Shown here: piece by piece, positions 1 to 4,905 of the stretch | Layout of the letters: every line of letters starts with the position of its first letter | Position numbering within the stretch: position 1 is the first letter of the stretch | Source: Pseudomonadota bacterium | Lineage (GTDB): Bacteria; Pseudomonadota; Gammaproteobacteria; Pseudomonadales; UBA5518 | DNA length: 5,400 nucleotides | Direction of reading: 5' to 3' | NCBI GenBank assembly: GCA_963204845.1 | Contig: CAUJIL010000112.1 | Span: forward strand, 1 to 5,400 | Made by a program: the position numbers and the translations under genes | The notes under the pieces: model-generated | The model's database searches: none | Seen by the model: only the letters and a program-made list of their open reading frames with translations | What the model was told of the DNA's origin: nothing

Positions 1-141
1 GAGATGGTGATGCCGGGCGACAACCTGCAGATGGTGGTGACGCTGATCGTGCCGATCGCGATGGAGGACGGCCTGCGGTTCGCGATCCGCGAGGGCGGCC
101 GCACGGTGGGCGCCGGCGTGGTGGCGAAGATCATCGAGTGA
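1..141 (+). CDS. tuf: Elongation factor Tu, C-terminal end (5' partial)
   Basis: This is the last 46 codons of EF-Tu, open from the first base of the window and ending at a TGA (139-141). EF-Tu is the cytoplasmic GTPase that carries aminoacyl-tRNA to the ribosomal A site. The visible part belongs to the C-terminal beta-barrel (domain 3) and holds the nearly invariant segment GLRFAIREGGRTVGAGVV followed by AKIIE. The GTPase domain lies outside the window. The gene lies directly before rpsJ, as expected for a str operon (rpsL-rpsG-fusA-tuf) running into S10, although the upstream genes are not visible. Some transcripts may read through into rpsJ, since no intrinsic terminator with a T-tract is seen behind it. 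Many proteobacteria carry two tuf copies, so this may be one of a pair. The identification is certain; only the 5' part is missing. Confidence 0.98.
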   Translation, partial: EMVMPGDNLQMVVTLIVPIAMEDGLRFAIREGGRTVGAGVVAKIIE

Positions 142-172
142 ACCCGGCGTGAATAGTTGGGAATGATGAGCG

Positions 173-207
173 CGCCCCCCGAATCGTGTTGACACGGGCG
201 GGGGGCG
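173..207 (+). repeat. Inverted repeat (hairpin) in the tuf-rpsJ spacer
   Basis: CGCCCCCC (173-180) and GGGGGGCG (200-207) are perfect 8-base complements around a 19-base loop. Inside the loop, CGTG (185-188) and CACG (193-196) can form a further 4-bp stem around TTGA. The hairpin lies 31 bases after the tuf stop. It is followed by GAAAATAG and not by a T-run, so it does not look like a classical intrinsic terminator. It could slow or end tuf transcripts with Rho, protect the tuf 3' end, or be a by-product of the GC-rich promoter spacer. It overlaps the -35 box of the rpsJ promoter. The complementarity is seen directly; the function is inference. Confidence 0.55.
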
Positions 208-217
208 AAAATAGAAT
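189..217 (+). promoter_or_regulatory. Sigma70-type promoter of the S10 operon
   Basis: A perfect -35 box TTGACA (189-194) is followed after exactly 17 bases by TAGAAT (212-217), which matches TATAAT at five of six positions. The spacer is G-rich and then A-rich. Initiation would be expected around 222-226, in a CTTCT stretch just before a run of six T (226-231). This stretch is short of purines, so the exact start is uncertain. The promoter is near consensus and sits about 70 bases before the rpsJ ATG, matching the high expression expected of a ribosomal-protein operon. The GC-containing discriminator (TCCGC, 218-222) would fit growth-rate or ppGpp/DksA control, as known for E. coli ribosomal-protein promoters, but that is inference. 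Confidence 0.85.
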
Positions 218-222
218 TCCGC

Positions 223-285
223 TTCTTTTTTGGCCGCCCCTGAAAACGCGGCGGATGCAGTTTCGAACCGGAGCCCAGTGGCCAG
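223..285 (+). promoter_or_regulatory. Predicted 5' leader of the S10 operon mRNA
   Basis: This is the stretch between the predicted transcription start and the rpsJ ATG, about 60 nt. It opens with a pyrimidine run (TTCTTTTTT, 223-231). A weak hairpin is possible between CCGCC (234-238) and GGCGG (250-254) with an 11-nt loop. A competing pairing, TGGCC (231-235) with GGCCA (280-284), would reach the bases just before the start codon. The ribosome-binding site is probably GGAG (270-273), with a rather long spacing of 12 bases to the ATG; AGTGG (277-281) is a closer but poorer alternative. The E. coli S10 leader, where L4 controls transcription and translation, is roughly 170 nt and multi-hairpin; nothing like it fits here. 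Leader limits are inferred from the promoter. Confidence 0.5.
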
Positions 286-597
286 ATGCAAAACCAGCGG
301 ATCAGAATTCGACTCAAGGCTTTTGACCACCGCCTGATCGATGTCTCGGCCCAGGAGATCGTCGACACGGCGAAGCGCACCGGCGCGCAGGTGCGCGGTC
401 CGATTCCGCTGCCTACCCGCAAGGAGCGCTACACGATCCTGATCTCGCCGCATGCGAACAAGGATGCGCGTGACCAGTACGAGATCCGCACGCACAAGCG
501 CGTGCTGGACATCGTCGAGCCGACCGAGAAGACGGTCGATGCGCTGATGAAGCTGGATCTGGCGGCAGGAGTCGAGGTGCAGATCAGTCTCGGCTGA
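286..597 (+). CDS. rpsJ: 30S ribosomal protein S10 (NusE)
   Basis: This gene encodes S10, 103 residues, the same length as the E. coli protein and very close to it in sequence. S10 is a 3' (head) domain protein of the 30S subunit. As NusE it also pairs with NusB in the antitermination complex that helps transcribe rRNA operons, and it links NusG to the ribosome. The start MQNQRIRIRLKAF is the usual gammaproteobacterial N-terminus. The family signature RTGAQVRGPIPLPT is at residues 31-44, followed by the extended loop with KERYTILISPH (46-56) that reaches into the 30S head. The C-terminus ends AAGVEVQISLG. It is the first gene of the operon, behind the promoter at 189-217. It is separated from rplC by 91 bases, the largest gap inside the operon. 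Nothing in the protein is unusual. Confidence 0.98.
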   Translation: MQNQRIRIRLKAFDHRLIDVSAQEIVDTAKRTGAQVRGPIPLPTRKERYTILISPHANKDARDQYEIRTHKRVLDIVEPTEKTVDALMKLDLAAGVEVQISLG

Positions 598-609
598 ACC
601 GCCGGGACC

Positions 610-626
610 GCCCGGCCGCGCCGGGC
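610..626 (+). repeat. Small GC-rich hairpin in the rpsJ-rplC spacer (first)
   Basis: GCCCGG (610-615) and CCGGGC (621-626) are perfect complements around a 5-base loop (CCGCG), 12 bases after the rpsJ stop. There is no T-run after it, so it is not an intrinsic terminator. It may be an mRNA stability or pausing element, or a chance product of high GC. The pairing is seen directly; any role is inference. Confidence 0.45.
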
Positions 627-634
627 ATGTGTAA

Positions 635-650
635 CGCACGCTCGCGTGCG
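635..650 (+). repeat. Small GC-rich hairpin in the rpsJ-rplC spacer (second)
   Basis: CGCACG (635-640) and CGTGCG (645-650) are perfect complements around a 4-base loop (CTCG); one more inner G-C pairing is possible on paper. It lies 8 bases after the first hairpin and 26 bases before the rplC Shine-Dalgarno sequence. The two stems in tandem make this the most structured part of the spacer. With no T-run behind it, it is not a terminator. A role in processing, pausing or control of rplC is possible but unproven. Confidence 0.5.
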
Positions 651-676
651 GCCATAGAGGGTTCAGCCCCGTACAC

Positions 677-682
677 GAGGAT
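677..682 (+). promoter_or_regulatory. Ribosome-binding site of rplC
   Basis: GAGGAT sits 6 bases before the rplC ATG at 689 (8 bases counted from the end of GAGG) and fits the 16S rRNA 3' end well. An ATG at 681, inside the site, leads to a stop after three codons, so 689 is the correct start. Confidence 0.8.
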
Positions 683-688
683 GACAAG

Positions 689-1324
689 ATGACTATTGGC
701 ATTGTCGGTCGCAAGACCGGTATGACCCGCGTTTTCACCGCCGACGGGACCTCGATCCCGGTGACGGTGATCGAGGCGACGCCGAACCGCGTCACCCAGG
801 TGAAGACCCCCGACCGCGACGGCTACAGCGCCGTGCAGGTGACGGTCGGCGATCGTCGCAATTCTCGCGTCACGAAGCCCGAGGCCGGGCATTTCGCCAA
901 GGCCGGCGTTGCCGCCGGTCGTGGACTGTGGGAATTCCGCCTCGAAGACGGCGTTGAGTCGCCGGCGGTAGGCGCGGAACTCACGGTGGCCACCTTCGAG
1001 GCGGGCCAGAAGGTCGATGTCGCCGGTCGTTCGCGCGGCAAGGGCTTCCAGGGCGTGATCAAGCGCTGGAACTTCCGCATGCAGGACGCCACGCACGGCA
1101 ACTCGCGCTCGCATCGCGCCCCGGGTTCGATCGGTCAGAACCAGTCGCCGGGCCGGGTGTTCAAGGGCAAGAAGATGGCTGGCCACATGGGTGACCGCAA
1201 CGTCACCGTGCAGACGCTCGAGGTCGTGCGTGTGGACGCCGAACGCAACCTGCTGCTCATCAAAGGGGCCGTCCCGGGCGCGCCGGGGGCCGACGTCGTC
1301 GTGCGTCCGGCCGAGAAAGCCTGA
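689..1324 (+). CDS. rplC: 50S ribosomal protein L3
   Basis: L3 is an early-assembly 50S protein that binds 23S rRNA near its 3' end and sends a long loop toward the peptidyl transferase centre. The product has 211 residues, against about 209 in E. coli. The N-terminus IGIVGRKTGMTRVFT (residues 3-17) and the conserved block RSRGKGFQGVIKRWNF (114-129) are clear. They are followed by DATHGNSRSHRAPGSIGQNQ (133-152), the tip of the central loop. The last Gln of GQNQ (Q152) corresponds to Q150 of E. coli L3, the site methylated by PrmB, so the modification is possible here. The C-terminus VRVDAERNLLLIKGAVPGA is typical. The ATG at 689 has a good GAGGAT site before it and matches the family start. 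rplD follows after 22 bases. Nothing is unusual in the protein. Confidence 0.98.
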   Translation: MTIGIVGRKTGMTRVFTADGTSIPVTVIEATPNRVTQVKTPDRDGYSAVQVTVGDRRNSRVTKPEAGHFAKAGVAAGRGLWEFRLEDGVESPAVGAELTVATFEAGQKVDVAGRSRGKGFQGVIKRWNFRMQDATHGNSRSHRAPGSIGQNQSPGRVFKGKKMAGHMGDRNVTVQTLEVVRVDAERNLLLIKGAVPGAPGADVVVRPAEKA

Positions 1325-1332
1325 GGATCCCT

Positions 1333-1337
1333 GGGGG
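1333..1337 (+). promoter_or_regulatory. Ribosome-binding site that decides the rplD start
   Basis: The G-rich run GGGGG lies 9 bases before the ATG at 1347 but only 3 bases before an in-frame ATG at 1341. The spacing therefore favours 1347, which also gives the usual L4 N-terminus MEL. Confidence 0.65.
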
Positions 1338-1346
1338 TATATGCGC

Positions 1347-1964
1347 ATGGAATTGAGTATCACCGCTCCTGGCAACGCGTCCGCGGGTACCGTGCAGGTG
1401 TCCGACGTGACTTTCGCCCGGGAATTCAACGAGGACCTGGTGCACCAGGCGGTCGTGGCCTTCCTGGCGGCCGGCCGGCAGGGTTCGCGCAAGCAGAAGA
1501 CGCGCGCGGAAGTCAGCGGCGGCGGCCGCAAGCCGTGGAAGCAGAAGGGTTCCGGCCGCGCCCGCGCCGGCTCGATCCGCAGCCCGATCTGGCGCAGTGG
1601 CGGCACCACCTTCGCGGCGGTCCCGCAGGACCACTCGCAGAAACTGAACCGCAAGATGTACCGCGCGGCGATGCGCTCGATCCTCTCCGAACTCGCCCGC
1701 CAGGAGCGCCTGGTCGTGGTCGAGTCCTTCGGTGTGGCCGAGCCGAAGACGAAGCTGCTGACGCAGCAACTCGCGGGCTACCAGCTCGATGAGGTGCTCA
1801 TCGTCGCCGATGAAGTCGACCGCAACCTGTACCTGGCGGCGCGCAACGTTCCGCGCGTCGAGGTTCGTGACGTGGCCGGCGTCGATCCGGTCAGCCTGGT
1901 GGCATACGAGAAGGTGATCGTGACCGTGCCGGCGCTGCGCAAGTTCGAGGAGATGCTGGGATGA
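1347..1964 (+). CDS. rplD: 50S ribosomal protein L4
   Basis: L4 binds domain I of 23S rRNA and helps shape the narrow part of the exit tunnel. In E. coli free L4 also represses its own S10 operon. The product has 205 residues from the chosen start, against 201 in E. coli. Conserved parts are EFNEDLVHQAVVAFLAAGRQ (26-45) and the tunnel loop with QKTRAEVSGGGRKPWKQKGS (50-69), then RARAGSIRSPIWRSGG (71-86). Lys67 corresponds to K63 of E. coli, a known erythromycin-resistance position, and is wild type here. The C-terminal half holds PKTKLL (133-138) and GVDPVSLVAYEKVIVT. The frame is open upstream to 1191 inside rplC, and an ATG lies at 1341, but 1347 fits both the family N-terminus and the ribosome-binding site. 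The stop overlaps the rplW start by 4 bases (ATGA). Confidence 0.97.
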   Translation: MELSITAPGNASAGTVQVSDVTFAREFNEDLVHQAVVAFLAAGRQGSRKQKTRAEVSGGGRKPWKQKGSGRARAGSIRSPIWRSGGTTFAAVPQDHSQKLNRKMYRAAMRSILSELARQERLVVVESFGVAEPKTKLLTQQLAGYQLDEVLIVADEVDRNLYLAARNVPRVEVRDVAGVDPVSLVAYEKVIVTVPALRKFEEMLG

Positions 1965-2257
1965 ATCAGGAGAGAGTGTTCAGCGTCCTGCTCGGACCGC
2001 ACGTCTCGGAGAAGACCGCGACCGCGGCCGCCAGCTCCAACCAGTACGCGTTCCGCGTCGCGCGCGACGCCACCAAGCCGGAGATCCGCACCGCCGTCGA
2101 GCGGCTGTTCAAGGTGAAGGTGCTGGACGTGCGCGTGCTGAACGTCAAGGGCAAGGTCAAGCTGAATCGCAACGGCGTCGCGAAGCGCTCCGACTGGAAG
2201 AAAGCCTACGTCAGGCTCGAGGCCGGTCAGGAAATCGACTTCACGGTCGCTGAATAA
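1961..2257 (+). CDS. rplW: 50S ribosomal protein L23
   Basis: L23 sits at the rim of the polypeptide exit and is the docking site for trigger factor and the signal recognition particle. The product has 98 residues, against 100 in E. coli. The N-terminal motif LLGPHVSEKTAT (10-21) contains Glu17, equivalent to E18 of E. coli L23, the key trigger-factor contact. The block ATKPEIRTAVERLFKVKV (37-54) and the C-terminal RRNA-binding segment RSDWKKAYVRLEAGQEIDF (76-94) are well conserved. The ATG overlaps the rplD stop in ATGA (1961-1964), and its ribosome-binding site GAGGAG (1947-1952) lies inside rplD with 8-base spacing, so translation is probably coupled to L4. rplB follows after 15 bases. Confidence 0.97.
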   Translation: MNQERVFSVLLGPHVSEKTATAAASSNQYAFRVARDATKPEIRTAVERLFKVKVLDVRVLNVKGKVKLNRNGVAKRSDWKKAYVRLEAGQEIDFTVAE

Positions 2258-2272
2258 TCGGGAGCTGGGAAG

Positions 2273-3100
2273 ATGGCAGTCGTAAAGAAGAAGCCGACTT
2301 CGCCGGGCAGGCGTTTCGTCGTGCAGGTCGTCGAGCCGAGCCTGCACAAGGGCGCTCCGCACGGCGCGCTGCTCGAGAAGCAGGGCAAGAACGGCGGGCG
2401 CAACAACGCCGGGCGCATCACCGTGCGCCACCAGGGCGGCGGGCATCGCCAGCATTACCGGCTGGTCGATTTCAAGCGGGCGAAGGACGGCATTCCGGCG
2501 CGCGTCGAGCGCCTCGAGTACGACCCGAACCGCACGGCGCACATCGCGCTGCTGCTCTATCGTGACGGCGAGCGCCGCTACGTGATCGCCTCGCGCAACA
2601 TGAAGGCCGGCGACGAGGTCGTGTCGGGCGAGAACGCGCCGATCAAGGAAGGCAACACGCTGCCGCTGCGCAACATCCCGCTGGGATCGGTGGTGCACTG
2701 CATCGAGATGAAGCCCGGCAAGGGCGCGCAGATCGCGCGCAGCGCCGGCGCCGGCGTGCAGCTGGTCGCGCGCGAGGGTCAGTACGCGACGCTGCGCCTG
2801 CGTTCGGGCGAGATGCGCAAGGTGCTGTCGGACTGCCGCGCCACGCTCGGCGAGGTGTCGAACGCCGAGAACAACCTGCGCTCGCTCGGCAAGGCCGGCG
2901 CGAAGCGCTGGCGCGGTGTGCGCCCGACGGTGCGCGGCGTGGTGATGAACCCGGTCGACCACCCGCACGGCGGTGGCGAGGGCCGCACCAGCGGCGGTCG
3001 CCACCCGGTCAGTCCGTGGGGCACGCCGACCAAGGGCTACAAGACGCGGTCCAACAAGCGCACCGATCGCATGATCGTACGCGTCCGCGGCAAGAAATAA
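2273..3100 (+). CDS. rplB: 50S ribosomal protein L2
   Basis: L2 is the largest primary 23S rRNA-binding protein of the operon. It is needed for subunit association and peptidyl transferase activity. The product has 275 residues, against 273 in E. coli. The N-terminal half (OB-like fold) shows KKKPTSPGRR (5-14), GGRNNAGRITVRHQGGGHRQ (41-60) and RLEYDPNR (80-87). The SH3-like half carries RNIPLGSVVHCIEMKPGKG (133-151), LRLRSGEMRKV (174-184) and GEVSNAE. The C-terminal signature NPVDHPHGGGEGR spans 226-238; His230 corresponds to the essential E. coli H229 (numbered without Met). The short loop TSGGRHPVSPWG after it is the form common outside the enterics. The Shine-Dalgarno sequence GGGAG (2260-2264) lies 8 bases before the ATG. 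A 42-base spacer leads to rpsS. Confidence 0.98.
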   Translation: MAVVKKKPTSPGRRFVVQVVEPSLHKGAPHGALLEKQGKNGGRNNAGRITVRHQGGGHRQHYRLVDFKRAKDGIPARVERLEYDPNRTAHIALLLYRDGERRYVIASRNMKAGDEVVSGENAPIKEGNTLPLRNIPLGSVVHCIEMKPGKGAQIARSAGAGVQLVAREGQYATLRLRSGEMRKVLSDCRATLGEVSNAENNLRSLGKAGAKRWRGVRPTVRGVVMNPVDHPHGGGEGRTSGGRHPVSPWGTPTKGYKTRSNKRTDRMIVRVRGKK

Positions 3101-3127
3101 GGGCAGCGGTTCCGCGCCAAACGGATC

Positions 3128-3134
3128 AAGAGGA
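3128..3134 (+). promoter_or_regulatory. Strong ribosome-binding site supporting a GTG start for rpsS
   Basis: AAGAGGA lies 8 bases before the GTG at 3143. No ATG exists at the position of the family N-terminus, so this site is the main support for the GTG start. Confidence 0.75.
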
Positions 3135-3142
3135 CTCAGACT

Positions 3143-3424
3143 GTGCCACGTTCGCTGAAGAAAGGACCGTTCATCGACCTGCACCTCGTCAAGAAAGTCG
3201 AGGTCGCGGCCGCCAAGGGCGACAAACGGCCGATCAAGACCTGGTCGCGCCGTTCGATGGTTTCTCCCGACATGGTCGGGCTGACGATCGCCGTGCACAA
3301 CGGCCGCCAGCACGTTCCGGTGCATGTCTCGGAGGAGATGGTCGGGCACAAGCTGGGTGAATTCGCCGCCACGCGTACCTTCAAGGGGCATGCGGCGGAC
3401 AAGAAGGCAAAGGCGAAGAAGTAA
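3143..3424 (+). CDS. rpsS: 30S ribosomal protein S19
   Basis: S19 sits in the head of the 30S subunit with S13 and contacts the A-site tRNA region and the inter-subunit bridge. The product has 93 residues, against 92 in E. coli. The N-terminus PRSLKKGPFIDLHLVKKVE (2-20) is nearly invariant in the family. It is followed by GDKRPIKTWSRRS (26-38) and the family signature from NGRQHVPVHV (53-62) to GHKLGEFAATRT (68-79). The tail is basic (GHAADKKAKAKK). The start is GTG at 3143; the protein begins exactly where the family does, and a good AAGAGGA site lies 8 bases before it. GTG gives somewhat lower initiation than ATG and is unusual among its neighbours here. rplV follows after 23 bases. Confidence 0.97.
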   Translation: MPRSLKKGPFIDLHLVKKVEVAAAKGDKRPIKTWSRRSMVSPDMVGLTIAVHNGRQHVPVHVSEEMVGHKLGEFAATRTFKGHAADKKAKAKK

Positions 3425-3447
3425 GCGTACGGACGAGGTTCCTGAAG

Positions 3448-3780
3448 ATGGAAGTCATGGCAAAACTCCGGGGCGCGCGCATTTCCGCCCAGAAGGCCCG
3501 CCTGGTGGCGGACCAGATCCGCGGCAAGCCGGTCGACGAGGCGCTGAACACGCTGGCGTTCAGCACCAAGAAGGCGGCCGCGCTCGTGCGCAAGGTGCTC
3601 AACTCGGCGATCGCCAACGCCGAGCACAACGAGGGAGCGGACGTCGACGAGCTGAAGGTGAGCTCGGTGTACGTGGACGAGGGCGCCACGCTGAAGCGGA
3701 TCATGCCGCGCGCCAAGGGCCGCGCCGACCGCATCATGAAGCGCAGCTGTCACATTACGGTCAAAGTTGCCGATCGCTGA
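3448..3780 (+). CDS. rplV: 50S ribosomal protein L22
   Basis: L22 touches all six 23S rRNA domains, and its long beta-hairpin lines the exit tunnel. The product has 110 residues, the same as E. coli, and aligns without gaps as I recall it. Visible blocks are RISAQKARLVADQIRGKPVD (11-30), KKAAALVRKVLNSAIANAEH (41-60), and the hairpin with VDEGATLKRIMPRAKGRADR (76-95). Leu82-Lys83-Arg84 correspond to M82-K83-R84 of E. coli, whose deletion gives erythromycin resistance; the loop is intact here. The ATG at 3448 matches the family start (ME..AK), and GAGG (3435-3438) precedes it by 9 bases. A second ATG at 3457 would remove the conserved first residues. rpsC follows after 18 bases. Confidence 0.97.
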   Translation: MEVMAKLRGARISAQKARLVADQIRGKPVDEALNTLAFSTKKAAALVRKVLNSAIANAEHNEGADVDELKVSSVYVDEGATLKRIMPRAKGRADRIMKRSCHITVKVADR

Positions 3781-3798
3781 GGCACAACGGGAGTCACG

Positions 3799-4458
3799 AT
3801 GGGTCAGAAAGTCAACCCGACCGGGATCCGGCTCGGCATCGTCCGCAAGCACAACTCGGTGTGGTATGCGGACAGCAAGAATTACGCGAAGAACCTGATC
3901 ACGGACCTGCGTGCGCGCGCGTACATCGAGAAGCGGCTCGCGAACGCCTCGGTCAGCCGCGTGGTCATCGAGCGCCTGGCGCAGACCGCGCGCATCGTGG
4001 TGCACACAGCGCGTCCGGGCATCGTGATCGGCAAAAAGGGTGAGGATGTCGACCGCCTGCGCAAGGAACTCAGCCTGCGCATGGGCGTGCCGGTGCAGAT
4101 CAACATCGAGGAAGTGCGCAAGCCCGACCTCGACGCGAAGCTCCTGGCGCAGGGCGTGGCCCAGCAGCTCGAGCGTCGCATCATGTTCCGCCGCGCGATG
4201 AAGCGCGTGGTGCAGAGCGCGATGCGTGCCGGCGCCGAGGGCGTGAAGGTGCAGGTGAGCGGACGTCTCGGCGGCGCCGAGATCGCGCGCACCGAGTGGT
4301 ATCGCGAGGGCCGTGTTCCGCTGCATACGCTGCGCGCGGACATCGACTACGCGACGCACGAGGCGCGGACCACCTACGGCGTGATCGGCGTCAAGGTGTG
4401 GGTGTTCAAGGGCGAGATCATCGGCCGTCCGGCCGAGGCACAGGCGGCGGCCAGGTAA
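3799..4458 (+). CDS. rpsC: 30S ribosomal protein S3
   Basis: S3 lies at the mRNA entry of the 30S subunit and, with S4 and S5, gives the ribosome its mRNA helicase activity. The product has 219 residues. The N-terminus MGQKVNPTGIRLGI is typical. A type II KH domain follows, with HTARPGIVIGKKGEDVDRLR (69-88) and the GKKG loop at 78-81. The segment FRRAMKR (130-136) carries Arg131, Arg132 and Lys135, the residues tied to helicase function in E. coli, at identical positions. The C-terminal domain has SGRLGGAEIARTEWYREGRV (154-173) and TTYGVIGVKVWVFKGEI. The protein is about 14 residues shorter than E. coli S3 because it lacks the long basic tail and ends in an Ala-rich AEAQAAAR; tail length varies in this family. 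Shine-Dalgarno GGGAG (3789-3793) lies 5 bases before the ATG. Confidence 0.98.
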   Translation: MGQKVNPTGIRLGIVRKHNSVWYADSKNYAKNLITDLRARAYIEKRLANASVSRVVIERLAQTARIVVHTARPGIVIGKKGEDVDRLRKELSLRMGVPVQINIEEVRKPDLDAKLLAQGVAQQLERRIMFRRAMKRVVQSAMRAGAEGVKVQVSGRLGGAEIARTEWYREGRVPLHTLRADIDYATHEARTTYGVIGVKVWVFKGEIIGRPAEAQAAAR

Positions 4459-4491
4459 GGTCGCGCGACACATTTGCGAGAGTAGACAGCG

Positions 4492-4905
4492 ATGTTACAG
4501 CCGAAGCGGACCAAGTTTCGTAAGCAGTTCAAGGGGCGCAACCGCGGCCTCGCGCAGCGTGGCAGCAAGGTGAGTTTCGGCGAATTCGCGCTGAAGACCA
4601 CCGATCGCGGGCGCCTGACGGCGCGCCAGATCGAGGCCGCGCGTCGCGCGCTGACCCGCCATATCAAGCGTGGCGGCAAGATCTGGATCCGCGTGTTCCC
4701 GGACAAGCCGATCTCGAAGAAGCCGCTGGAAGTGCGGATGGGATCGGGCAAGGGCAGCGTCGAGTACTGGGTGGCCGAGGTGCAGCCCGGCAAGGTGCTC
4801 TACGAGATCGAGGGCGTCAGCGAGGAACTCGCGCGTGAGGCGCTGGCGCTGGCGGCGGCGAAGCTGCCGATTTCGACGGTATTCGTGAAGAGAACGGTGA
4901 TGTGA
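4492..4905 (+). CDS. rplP: 50S ribosomal protein L16
   Basis: L16 is a late-assembly 50S protein that contacts the elbow of A- and P-site tRNA and is needed for peptidyl transferase activity. The product has 137 residues, against 136 in E. coli. It begins MLQPKRTKFRKQFKGRNRGL (1-20), the family signature. It continues with RGRLTARQIEAARRALTRHI (39-58) and GKIWIRVFPDKPISKKP (62-78). Arg82 in EVRMGSGKG matches E. coli Arg81, the residue hydroxylated by the oxygenase YcfD (RoxA). The C-terminus is AAAKLPISTVFVKRTVM. The ribosome-binding site is weak: only GAGAG (4478-4482), 9 bases before the ATG, after a 33-base spacer from rpsC. The stop TGA shares its last base with the rpmC ATG. Confidence 0.97.
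   Translation: MLQPKRTKFRKQFKGRNRGLAQRGSKVSFGEFALKTTDRGRLTARQIEAARRALTRHIKRGGKIWIRVFPDKPISKKPLEVRMGSGKGSVEYWVAEVQPGKVLYEIEGVSEELAREALALAAAKLPISTVFVKRTVM

Larger units (their letters stand above)
627..692 (+). other. Possible 21-codon upstream ORF ending on the rplC start
   Basis: An ATG at 627 opens a frame of 21 codons (MCNARSRAAIEGSAPYTRMTR) that ends in TGA at 690-692, giving an ATGA overlap with the rplC ATG at 689. It runs through the hairpin at 635-650. Such an arrangement could couple translation of rplC to a leader peptide. However, there is no clear ribosome-binding site before the ATG, since only GCCGGGC, itself inside the first hairpin, precedes it. The peptide resembles nothing I recognise. 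Chance is the simpler explanation. Confidence 0.15.

Noticed and set aside
173..231. Intrinsic terminator for tuf, using the inverted repeat and the T-run at 226-231.
   Set aside because: The T-run begins 18 bases after the stem ends, too far for intrinsic termination, and the bases directly after the stem are A-rich.
1191..1346. Extended N-terminus for L4 starting inside rplC (257 residues).
   Set aside because: The extra 52 residues overlap conserved rplC codons and do not match L4. The family start MEL at 1347 has a suitable ribosome-binding site.
584..1654. A 356-codon open frame on the minus strand over rplC and part of rplD.
   Set aside because: It is a shadow of rplC and rplD with no family resemblance, and it crosses the rpsJ-rplC spacer without any sign of a promoter or ribosome-binding site.
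3101..3142. Possible hairpin GCGG/CCGC in the rplB-rpsS spacer.
   Set aside because: Only 4 bp with a 2-base loop (3106-3115), too weak to support as a feature in GC-rich DNA.
1778..3391. A 537-codon open frame on the minus strand over rplD, rplW, rplB and rpsS.
   Set aside because: It lies fully over four well-conserved ribosomal genes on the other strand. Its product is rich in Arg, His, Ala, Leu and Asp, as expected for the reverse complement of GC-rich codons. It has no recognisable domain.
3136..4473. A 445-codon open frame on the minus strand over rpsS, rplV and rpsC.
   Set aside because: Same reason: a long shadow frame in GC-rich DNA opposite conserved genes, with biased composition and no motif.
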